Below are positions 9,808 through 18,473 of a stretch of 30,083 nucleotides of DNA, in pieces. Source of the DNA: Trichosphaerium sp. ATCC 40318 (Eukaryota > Discosea > Flabellinia > Trichosidae); NCBI GenBank assembly GCA_038496445.1, contig JALMLS010000625.1:1-30083 (forward strand), written 5' to 3'. Numbering within the stretch: the first letter of the stretch is position 1; each line of letters opens with the position of its first letter. The notes beneath the pieces were generated by a model. That model was not told the DNA's origin and did not search any database. It saw only the letters and a list, made by a program, of their open reading frames with translations. The translations under genes were made by a program, and so were the position numbers.

Positions 9808-11028
9808 TCAAACGCGTATTCTATAAATATTCGCACTACCTTGGAAAAATAAATCTGTAGGGCGATAGTGCCAATATTCACCGCCTATGCTAATAAAAAG
9901 ATAGTCCCCAACCCATATCACGGTCGGCTTTGTACGTGACTTATAATACATTTTGTCAAATATTGTTAAAGGAAAACTAAGATTAACAAGTACGAATATA
10001 TTATTCACATATTTGTACACGTGAAATTCATCATAGTCTAGAACTAAAACAAACATTGCATCACAGTTTTCATTATCGCTCTTTGCCATTGCTTGTATTG
10101 ATCCTCTATAAGTGAAACTGTAGTCTCTTATAACATTGATGTCTTCTTTCCCCATCTTAATAAAAGAACCGACACCTCTTCTAAACCCATAACTGCCATT
10201 GTAATACTTACAAGAGGTAATGACATAACACCCGATAGATATTGGTCCCTTATTTTCTGGAGGTGAATGCAAGCTTTCCATTGTATCAAAAGAGTATAAG
10301 TACGTTCTTACTATGTCAGATGTTGCTATCACATTTTCTTCAGAATCAAAAAAAAAAACGTTTGTAGAGAGGTAGTCTAAGTCACATAGTAAGCGTTTGA
10401 AATGATGAAAGAATGATACCATACCTGTTGTTCTACAGAATATACATTCTTTCCCTCTTGATTGTTTTACAAGACCAGGACAGTCACGAGGGTTAGTAAC
10501 AAATACAAAAGTATCTCTTTTTTTTGAATAAGCTATACCAACCAATCTATGCTTAATCACAGGAAAGTTGTCATCTATTGATAGTTCTCCAGTATTAATA
10601 TCCATTATATAGGGACCTTCATTATTAGTTACAATATAAACCTATGGCAAATAAGTAACAGAGTAATCACGTTTGTCACCAAAAAAGAAAGTTTCTGTCA
10701 CCTTGCCCAAAGGGCCTATGCACGCGTCAGTGATCACTCTTGTCACTATATTTTGTATAGACCATCTCCAATGAGTGTCGTAGTCACTATAAGCCCGAAT
10801 TGGACATTTCCTGATTATTACAACGTCATGCTTCTTACTAGCCTAAAAAAAATAGGTATTAACAAAAATACCGTTGTACCAAGTACAATGACTTGTTTTT
10901 ACCTTACCAAAAGGCGTTGGCTTTGATATTGCGAGAAAATGTTGGTTTACAGCGCGAAAAGTCTTGAATGCATCGTAGCATAATTGTAACGCGATAATAT
11001 TCAAAATTTCGTTGGGGAGCAGCTCCAT
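9808..11028 (-). CDS. F-box protein with uncharacterised C-terminal repeat domain
   Basis: Three exons (11028-10903, 10842-10702, 10641-9808) give 366 residues. Residues 2-40 form an F-box-like motif, beginning ELLPNEILNIIALQL and followed by AFKTFRAVNQHF. An F-box would bind Skp1 and make this a substrate receptor of an SCF ubiquitin ligase. The rest is rich in beta-strand-like segments with aromatic and Gly turns (for example TVIWVGDYLFISIGGEYW near the end) and could be a degenerate beta-propeller, but I see no clear WD or Kelch signature. The last 224 bp are duplicated at 1-224. F-box proteins of this layout are numerous in amoebae and in the giant viruses that infect them, so a viral link is possible but not shown. 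Confidence 0.7.
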
Positions 11029-11268
11029 GTGTATTTAGAGTACGTTTGTTGCATCCCTTAAAGAGTTTAAGTCAATTTCTATTAACACAAGTGGTAGCAA
11101 TAACTGAAGCGTTATCCTATTAATATGATCAATCTGAGTTACTGGAGTCTTAGATAAACACGTGCACATAGTCGAAAAGCATGAAAACAAGATACATATT
11201 TTTCTAACGGAAACAGGTGTCACTTTTTGACAGTGTTTTATTGTAAATATGGAACTCCAGAGGTGATG
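11029..11268. other. Short intergenic spacer
   Basis: About 240 bp between the end of the glycosyltransferase-fusion gene and the start of the F-box gene, both on the minus strand. It holds a CACGTG at about 11159-11164, some 130 bp before the F-box ATG. The weak open frame at 11035-11223 has no recognisable product and I do not call it. Confidence 0.5.
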
Positions 11269-13955
11269 TTAGATGGCTCTTTCGCTACAGTAGTAGAGAG
11301 CAATGATAAAGGTGTAAATTTGAAGAATAACGAAAGGTGTGCCAAGTGCAGCGCCACTTGATGATCCTTGTGGTGCTGATGGAGCAATACTAGTGGGTAC
11401 TGTGGGGACCGTGGGCGCTGTTGTTGTGGGAAGAATAGGTGCCGTGGGTGCTGTTGTTGTGGGAGGAACGGGTGCTGTTGGCGGCTCAGTAGTAGTAGGT
11501 ACTGTGGGGACCGTGGGTGCTGTTGTTGTGGGAAGCATAGGTGCCGTGGGTGCCTCTGTAGTAGGTACAACCTGCCATGCTGGGCATGTTGGTGATGTTG
11601 TAGCGCTCATACAATCTGGTGTTTCGAACACTAATATAATACAATGTTAGAGGCTTTACCTTATTGTTAGACCTTCTTACCTTCAAATTCTACATATCCA
11701 ACAGACACAGTATCATTCGCTGTCTCAGACTCCGTCATGTTACCAATGTTAAGGTATGCAATGTAACCCTATAAGGAATGTTAAAAGAAAACAATAAATG
11801 AAGTTGCAAACCATTCTAGCGCAATCTTCCATTGTGTACTCCAGTGAGCCATTAACACTTGGCAAGGCAAACTTGTCTTTAACAGAGCATATTAGCAAGT
11901 GGCTGAGACACTATCCGTTATGGAATGGATGTACCTATCCAAGCAAGGAACTCGCCGGTACCATCTGCTTGCCATATACCAACCCACATGTCGGTTTCAG
12001 TGGCATTAGTCCAAGTAATTTTCTGCGTACCTCCCTACAAAAGAAAGGTCATTACTGATGACCTGTCTTCATCATGCGTACCTGACAGATTGTCTCATTG
12101 CTGACTTGGATAGTATAATTATTTACTAAAAAACTAGACATGACAGTTTGTACTGAAAGCGCGCTTCGTTTCTCCATGCCCATTTTAGCATCGCCTTGTT
12201 TTTGGCGAATGAGGTCTTGACACATTGGAACAGTATCATTCCTATGTAGCATATCATGTACACTACGGCCCAGGCGTGTCATTGCACGCTTCAAGAATCC
12301 TTGTGAAGTCCCGTATACTATGTGGTTCTCGGCGAATCTCGCAGTATGTATACCCCAGCTACCACGGTTAAAACTACAAGCATCTCCTGTTTCCTTCATG
12401 AAATTGATTTGCCAGTTTAATGCACCTGTGTTGGTGGTAACACCAGCATAAGAATGCTTCCATTGGTTCTTGTAATGCCACATGTGATAAGATTCGATAG
12501 GCGGCAATAATACTTCCTGTCATCAAAAAGTCAGCTTTCCAGCACGTGAAAATAATGTGTACCTCCTTGATGCCGTGCGCTTGGGCTTTAGATAGCAATT
12601 GAGAATCCCAGTGCATATACGTGTGAATGGCTTCCTCATCAAATCCTCGAAGATCATGCCACTTTTTCTTTGACATCAGAATGAAATCTCCACTTGCAGC
12701 AAAGTACGGATCAGTAGTTTGCTCTACAAACCACATAAGCTAATTGATCGTTCACGCTAAAGTGTTGCCCTTGATCACGTGCCTTGATTGACGGAAGTAC
12801 GTTCTTCATTCCAAAATCGAGTAATCTCGTCATCCTTTCTTGCTAATGACCTAAGGTTGTTCAATATGATTAGCGATAGGTAAACCATTTTGAACCTACC
12901 AGGATTGATCAACGTCAAAAGTTTGGTGTTTTCCAAAGATACTAGTTACATCATTACTAAGTGTCTTTGCAAGTTTCGAAGGTGCGATATCCTCAGGAAC
13001 TATGTGACCAGTGTTCTGTAGACCAATGCGATAGTAAGAAGACTCTTTCATTCTTGTGATTTTAAAGTGTTAGAGTGGCGATAATAGGATCGGTTTGCTT
13101 ACTTGTCGCTAGCCAAAAAGTCCCACGCAGCGTCAGACAAGATAACATCACCATTGGTAGTTAGAACCCATTTACCTTGTGCCTAACATGGTTACAACAA
13201 TCGAAACATTCACATCCACCCTCACCCTTCTAATGCCGACATTTTTGGCTATGAACTCGTACATATCTCTGCGCTTTGAGTGGGTAAATACTGAATGGTA
13301 CGAGTGAGGCACCTGTACAAATTATTATAAGTAAGCATCTCACTAACAGCGATAACTAAATGAGGGTACCGTGATTATGTTTATGGAGGGAATGTTCTTG
13401 AGTTTTGACAATTCTAGCTCACGTGCAATGCGTTGTCTCCCTGAAGGAGGATTCCACTCTACAACAACAAGTTCTAAACTGAAAGAAATCAGCGCTGAAT
13501 AAGAGAAATGCCTCAAGAAGTCCAAAGTTGTTTCTACTTTTTCTTCGTAGAAAGTTCCAAAAAAAAAAGACTTGGAGTAGCTTCATTTCATTTACCGTAT
13601 TCCAGTCCTCTTTGTTTGATAATCTATGTTTCGAACAAAGTGCTTGAATCGATGAAAGGCATTTCCTAAAAAGATTGTTGGACACAAAAAAAGCTGCTAA
13701 CTAACTACACCTCCATAGTGGTCATTTCGTAGCGATACTACAACGCTCAAGTGCGGTCTAGCGAACTTGTTATTAAAGAATTGAAAGTGACAACAAAAGA
13801 ACAGAAGCTGTTTTGGAATGGTTTGCGTTTGTGATGCTGAAAAAACAACCACGTGTCTCATACCGGTTTATAAAGGGGAAAAGACCCATAAACACTAGCG
13901 GGCCAAGAAATCCCACTAAAAGTAAGCCTAAAGTTATTGTTTTGCTTGTCTTCAT
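11269..13955 (-). CDS. Membrane glycosyltransferase fused to a W-x-G-I-type beta domain and mucin-like stalk
   Basis: Fifteen exons join in frame (13955-13864, 13836-13803, 13765-13711, 13665-13596, 13478-13370, 13312-13226, 13182-13103, 13052-12900, 12850-12783, 12723-12563, 12516-12082, 12034-11935, 11876-11812, 11768-11681, 11630-11269) to 652 residues. The N-terminus has a hydrophobic segment (residues 8-27), a signal anchor or signal peptide. A GT-A/GT2-like domain follows: LSVVVSLRNDHYGG, LVVVEWNPPSGRQR, FIAKNVGIRRAQGKWVLTTN then GDV as the acidic metal/nucleotide-binding element, and YFAASGDFILMSKKKWHDLR. Next is a beta-sandwich with ITWTNATETDMWVGIW, like repeats of extracellular W-x-GIY proteins. 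Then come a Thr/Pro stalk and a hydrophobic tail (PFVILQIYTFIIALYY), a possible GPI signal or second membrane anchor. The donor sugar is unknown. One intron (12782-12724) is GC-AG. The fusion rests on unbroken frame through exons 11 and 12. Confidence 0.78.
11390..11575 (-). repeat. Thr/Pro-coding minisatellite (mucin-like stalk)
   Basis: Imperfect tandem units coding for TTTAPTVPTVP, TTTEPPTAPVP, TTTAPTAPILP and similar repeat about six times inside the last exon of the glycosyltransferase-fusion gene. Such Thr/Pro arrays are usually heavily O-glycosylated and hold a domain away from the membrane. All reading frames across the array stay open, which creates spurious open frames on both strands. 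Confidence 0.85.
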
Positions 13956-14242
13956 ATTGAAGGGAAGGACTTGTTGCTACAAGTGTTTGTTCTACACAAC
14001 TACCCAAATGCGCGTTCACATTTTTTTATCATAATTTTTTTCTATTAACCCAAAACGTTTTAGTACCTTCTGTTTACCTGACAAGAAAACTGCAGAAAAA
14101 ACAAGTAGGAACAGAATGTGACGACTCCAATAGAGAACTATGTGGGTCGTCAGTACTTTTCGGTCAAACTATGTCTTGCCTTTATTATTTCGAAGAACAA
14201 TTACTTGTTCAACTTGCTCAAATTTATTTTGGGATATGATTG
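13956..14242. other. Intergenic spacer
   Basis: About 290 bp between the coiled-coil gene 3' end and the glycosyltransferase-fusion gene start, both on the minus strand. It presumably holds the promoter of the latter. The AT-rich run near 14020-14045 is unremarkable and no RNA gene is seen. Confidence 0.5.
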
Positions 14243-15157
14243 TTACTTATACCCTACAAGGTAAATAGAAGCTCTGTGACAATTGTTCGTTTGGACATCA
14301 TTGCATTGCACATGTACTTTTCTCTCTTCTGTTATTGGAAGCCAGAAATTTTCACTATCGAAGGAAATAGCATTTTGACCATACCTAGCCGCAAATTTTG
14401 GTTTGTTGTACATCTGCCCGTCATTGCCAGTAGTCCAAATATGCACCCAGAAACTTCTACTTGGTGCTTCACTACCAGTTCTTATCTGATAACCCAACTA
14501 AAATAATCAATAAAATGGTCTACTACTAAGAAATACGCTCACTTAAATTGCAAGCAACACTAGTTCAAGCAGCAGAAAAAACACGGAAAATAGTGAAACG
14601 GTAAATTGTACCAATATGCTTTTGGCGCTTCTTGGGATAGTAGCTGGCAGGTTAAAGGATAATACATCTTTGGAAGCAAAGGTGATTTCTCCAAATACAG
14701 GGATATTTTGCATTGGAGGCAACAAAGAAACAAACCTCTCATCTGTTAGTGTAGCAACCATGGTCTTCAGAGCCTCAACTTCGCGTTCCATTGTGTGTAT
14801 CTTTGTTCTCATTGAGACAAGTTCTTTTTTCTCTGCGGTGAGTGTTTGTCGCTTTAACTCAACGGGAAATGGCACACCAGGGATTTGAGCATTTAACGTA
14901 TTATTTGGTGTCGATTCGATTATAGGTATGCCGTTTAACAGATTCTCACGTAGAGCAGGCAGAATCCACCCCTTAATGCTAAGGGATCCACTAAATACAC
15001 TAGAATCTGATTCTCTTGTAGCTTCGACTTGTAGCTCGGCGGTGTTATCCTAACACGGTAAGAAGCGAGTCCAAAACAGAGCTCTTACAGTTATTATAGT
15101 AGTAGTCAACAAATAACCTTCAAGCCGTTTTGTAAACGTGGATGCAGGCTCACTCAT
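14243..15157 (-). CDS. Coiled-coil protein with C-terminal beta-sandwich domain
   Basis: Three exons (15157-15089, 15049-14612, 14497-14243) give 253 residues. Residues about 95-135 form a coiled coil (LKRQTLTAEKKELVSMRTK onward, then EREVEALKTMVATLTDER). The last 120 residues begin NLPATIPRSAKSILLGYQIR and contain FWVHIWTTG, YGQNAISFDSENFWLPITEE and a final ASIYLVGY. That pattern resembles an uncharacterised C-terminal domain I recall from many coiled-coil or collagen-like proteins of marine invertebrates and relatives, where it caps trimeric stalks; this is recall and not a search result. No signal peptide is seen from this ATG. An upstream ATG at 15258 cannot be spliced in frame. Trimeric lectin-like or adhesive function is inference. 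Confidence 0.7.
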
Positions 15158-15347
15158 ATTAGCTGTCACTATACAATATCAATAATTTTAAAGATCAGAG
15201 TGTACAAACGGGAGGAACTACTTTGTAGGAACTCAACAGCTACCTTAACAACTGCCATTAAGTTTGTTTATTTTATTGACTTCTTCGAGATGAGCCAGTC
15301 TCGCTGAAAGAAATGCTTGATTGTATGTACATTTTTTGTTTATTTAT

Positions 15348-16343
15348 TTACATTACTTGGTTAGTAGAGTCTACATCCATACTATGTTGTTTTGGTGTTG
15401 ACATGTACGAAGCTGGTAAAGGATTACCTTCCATATGTACAGCCACATTTCCAGATGATAATAAAATAATGGTAATCTGTTGAAACGCTGCTTTTCTTGC
15501 TCTTGTGAGTGCTGTTTTTTTGGCTCTATTTATAACCTCTCCACGTGAATCACCAACAGCACGCCCATCTCCTACACCATTTACAGATCTTCCATCACGT
15601 AATGAGATGCATATTTTAGCTTGAAAGGTACAACAATAGTGTCCATCATCGCCTAAGAACAAAAAAAAAATCAGCAAAAAAGTTCGATTCCGCCTTTGTT
15701 TGTTCTTGCTTTGTTCGTACCGAGAGCTGGTTGTTCTGTTTTTGCCATTGCGAGAATATTTGAACACCAACCGTTGAAGCCAAGGAAATAATTCGCTACT
15801 TCAATACTACCAGTAGAGGGTTAGAGCGGTTTTGGGCAGTTTTTGTTTGATTGAAGTTTCGTACCATCTGCTTATTTTTAATCCGGCATCGAATGGTATG
15901 TACGTGATTTCACTTGATTCTTGAGGCTTGAGAGGTAATAAACGCAAAGGTGCGTTGCCGAATAAGCGAACGCCCTCTAAACTCTCTTTTGCGCGTAACG
16001 CGTGTTGTACCGCGTAGAATCGAAGTATAGCATACGTTGCCTGCCCTTAAATCGATGTCAGTTTAAAAAAACAAAATATTTTACAGGAATAGCCAACGAC
16101 ACAACAAATATCACTTAGCTACCACGTAATACTATAAAATTAACACGAACCGTTTTGTGATGGCTTTGAAAATATGTGTAAGCTGTGAATTAACCCAAAC
16201 TCTAGAAATACGTCTTCTATGGTAGAAAACAGCCAGAACTCTTCTTCTTCTGAATTAATTTGTGGCAACCCGCAAACAAACAGCCCAGCATCGTCTACTG
16301 GCTTGACAAACTTTACAATCTCACCGCCAACACCTCTTTGCAT
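15348..16343 (-). CDS. RDM1-like protein (RRM plus RAD52 motif)
   Basis: Four exons (16343-16151, 16045-15865, 15806-15721, 15652-15348) give 254 residues. Residues 20-100 form an RNA-recognition motif: RNP2-like GLFVCGLP, a helix with EFGLIHSLHIF, and RNP1-like YAILRFYAVQHALRAK. A linker then contains CIEVANYFLGFNGWCS, closely matching the C-x-E-x-A-N-Y-x-x-G-F-N-G signature of vertebrate RDM1. The C-terminal part matches the RAD52 motif: an ICISLRDGRSVNGVGDGRAV strand pair, then an Ala/Lys helix (AKKTALTRARKAAFQQI) and SGNVAVHM. Vertebrate RDM1 binds single- and double-stranded DNA and RNA and takes part in the response to DNA damage. Its start faces the F-box/MORN gene over a 268-bp shared promoter region. 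Confidence 0.85.
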
Positions 16344-16611
16344 TTTGTAGTGAACTGCAGACAGAATAAGTAACCATTGATTTCAAAGCAAGTCAAAACA
16401 GTTTTTTCATCGAAGGCTGTGTGACATTTCAGGGTCAACAGCCATTTTCTCCAACCTCGTGCAAGTAAAAATAACACATGCCCTTCAACACTAATCACGT
16501 GCGAAAAGCTGGGTTATCAGAATAGATTAGGTTCAGGTGAGATACGGAAACATTACCTGAAAATACTTCTTGACGTGTCAGCCAAATCAAAATAGGAAGA
16601 AGTGACGAGCC
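16344..16611. promoter_or_regulatory. Divergent promoter region with CACGTG box
   Basis: This 268-bp gap separates the starts of the RDM1-like (-) and F-box/MORN (+) genes and so must carry both promoters. A perfect CACGTG palindrome (E-box, bHLH-type site) sits at 16496-16501, about 110 bp from one start and 150 bp from the other. An open frame at 16313-16498 (-) overlaps the RDM1 start in another frame and has no recognisable product. Regulation by a bHLH factor is inference from the motif only. Confidence 0.45.
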
Positions 16612-17675
16612 ATGAGCTTACTGTTAGATCTGCCAAGTGAAATTCAAGTGCTAATATGCTCCACTAATGAGGAGGTATTTGCCAAATACCATTGCTTGTC
16701 TTTGAAGGCAGCTACCAGCACCAATTACTCAAGGTAAATTGTATTTGTTTATTATTTTAGCAATAATGTGGTTATTCAAGTTCACTTCAAAAAACAGGGG
16801 TTTGGCTGTCTTGGCATTACAACGGACAATTAAAGACTCAAATAAACATGACAGATGGCAAATACCACGGCAAGATGATGCAGTGGCACGACAATGGAAT
16901 CGTGTACAACACTGGCCTATATTTGGATGGCAAACGACAGGGAGAACATAAATTTTATGGTAAAAATGGCAAACTCGGAACGTGCTGTAGATTCGTGGAT
17001 GACAAGGAGAACGGCAAACGCGAGGAGTGGAGAAACGATCACCTTTTTCGCCTGTCACTGTACAGGGATCACAGCTTGCATGGAAGGTTTCAAGAATGGC
17101 ACGAAAATGGGCGGTTAAAAGAAAAACTCAATTACAAGGATGGTAGAAAGCATGGAGAGCGCAAAACATGGTTCAACAATGGGCAACTCAAAATGAAATC
17201 TTTTTACATTGACGGCCGGAGTGAGGGTGATTTTATCACGTGGTACAAGGACGGAACAAAGCACCGGCAGAAAAGTTTTAAAAATGACATTATAGATGGA
17301 GAGTACAAGACTTGGTTTGAAAATGGACAAGTCGACAGCCTTTGGCACTACAAGGACGGCTACATAGATGGAGAAAGCAAGGAATGGTATGAAAATGGCC
17401 AAATGTGCTATCATAACTGGTACGAGGACGGCAGATACCATGGAGAGTACAGAAAGTGGTGGAGAAATGGACAAATAGCAGAAAGTCGGTATTACAAACG
17501 ACAGCTTGCCCAAGGAGAGTTCAAAACATGGCACGAAAATGGACAAATGCACGAGCTTGGCTTTTACAAGGATGACAAGAAACATGGCGAGTACAAAAGG
17601 TGGGATAAAAACGGAATATTGATCGAACATTCCACGTACAACGAAGGCTCAAGAAGGAGTACATTCAACACCTAA
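16612..17675 (+). CDS. F-box/MORN-repeat (YwqK-like) protein, giant-virus type, with one frame break
   Basis: Exon 1 (16612-16733) codes for an F-box-like start, MSLLLDLPSEIQVLICS. A 27-nt intron (16734-16760) joins it in frame to exon 2. About twelve repeats of 22-24 residues follow, of the form G-E-x-K-x-W-Y-E-N-G-Q with Y-K-D-G (for example EGDFITWYKDG and GESKEWYENGQ), ending with TAA after residue pattern STYNEGSRRSTFNT. The repeat array is in a frame one base off from the start of exon 2; the break maps to the A6 run at 16789-16794, where one more A would restore it, so a homopolymer miscall or a real frameshift must be resolved. MORN-like arrays like this are abundant in Marseilleviridae, other amoebal giant viruses and bacteria (YwqK); they are thought to mediate membrane or protein contacts. 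The F-box suggests an SCF adaptor. Confidence 0.72.
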
Positions 17676-17714
17676 AAGATCTCTAACTCTACAGGCTATG
17701 CAATAGATTAGACC

Positions 17715-18036
17715 ATGACAGAGTATAAAAATGTGCCAATTTGTTATGCTGGCCAATATACTGTCACAGTGCGCCAACTAGGTTTTCGTCTAAAAGATTA
17801 TTCTCATTACTACCAACAGGGTGTCTATCTTCTTAACGATGTTGCTAACATTGGTGCGAATAAACCTAGTTTGAAGGCAGGTGTCAGTTTGGTTTTTTTG
17901 CATTCTTTTCTTGGAATTATCACGTGCCATATTCATCTTCCTGATAGTACTCGTGTTGCAATACAACACTATTTCTGACCATACCAAGCAACACCGTTTG
18001 AATTTGAACCATGAGCTCCCTTTACGAGGAAGATAA
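17715..18036 (+). CDS. Small hypothetical protein (84 residues)
   Basis: Two exons (17715-17880 and 17948-18036) separated by a 67-nt intron, which itself contains CACGTG, give 84 residues starting MTEYKNVPICYAGQYTV. It begins only 39 bp after the stop of the F-box/MORN gene and on the same strand. There is no signal peptide, membrane segment or known motif, and I do not recognise it. Frame is kept across the splice, but the evidence is otherwise thin; retained-intron reading would end at 17978. Confidence 0.4.
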
Positions 18037-18473
18037 GTCAGGCGTTATAGCCTTCTTCAGAACCCCAATAAACTAAGCACAATTGCATTGACTACCTACC
18101 ACGATGAACAGACACAAAGTCATATTCAAACGATTTGTTCGAATTCCTTGTATCGACCTCCAAACGCATAGGAATGTGTTTTGTACACTTGCAGACTATT
18201 TGATCATTTTTGAGAATGTAGCAAACCCAATAAAGGCTCAATTTTTTACCAACTATTGGTGATGCTCCTGCTAAATTCCTTTGCTTAGCGATACTAATTA
18301 GCTCACAAATTCTCCCGCACATACGAACAAGGATTTGCTTCTCGAATTTTTGCAACAGTATCGCAACGTTTAAGTTGTAATGAAATGCAAACTTTTTTAT
18401 TTTTTTTTCAGTTTTTGTTTTCTTTTTTGTTTTGGTGACAAATTAATACAGCGTTGCTTATAGCCTTAATTAA
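18037..18473. other. Intergenic between convergent genes
   Basis: About 440 bp between the small unknown gene (+) and the alpha-appendage gene (-). An open frame at 18092-18355 (-) has a TTG first codon and no recognisable product; it might be an exon remnant (segment LSLYWVCYILKNDQIVCKC), but I cannot join it to a start. A T-rich stretch lies at 18390-18440. The palindrome-2 arm match starts at 18365, set by the far window edge. Confidence 0.5.

Larger units (their letters stand above)
5358..10031. repeat. Right arm of inverted repeat 1
   Basis: Reverse complement of 1-4675 with almost no differences. It carries intact copies of the PLD-type gene and the receptor and the 3' 224 bp of the F-box gene. 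Beyond 10031 the F-box gene continues in single-copy DNA, so this arm is the one joined to the rest of the locus. Confidence 0.97.

Noticed and set aside
16313-16498. 61-residue minus-strand open frame before the RDM1-like gene
   Set aside because: It overlaps the RDM1 start in another frame, has no recognisable product, and occupies the divergent promoter region.
16729-17630. Long antisense frames opposite the MORN-repeat array
   Set aside because: They arise from the repeated W-Y-E-N-G-Q codons read backwards; the sense frame shows the clear repeat pattern.
18092-18355. 87-residue minus-strand open frame
   Set aside because: Its first codon is TTG, no splice joins it to an ATG exon, and no family is recognised. 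It was left as part of the intergenic region, though an exon remnant is possible.
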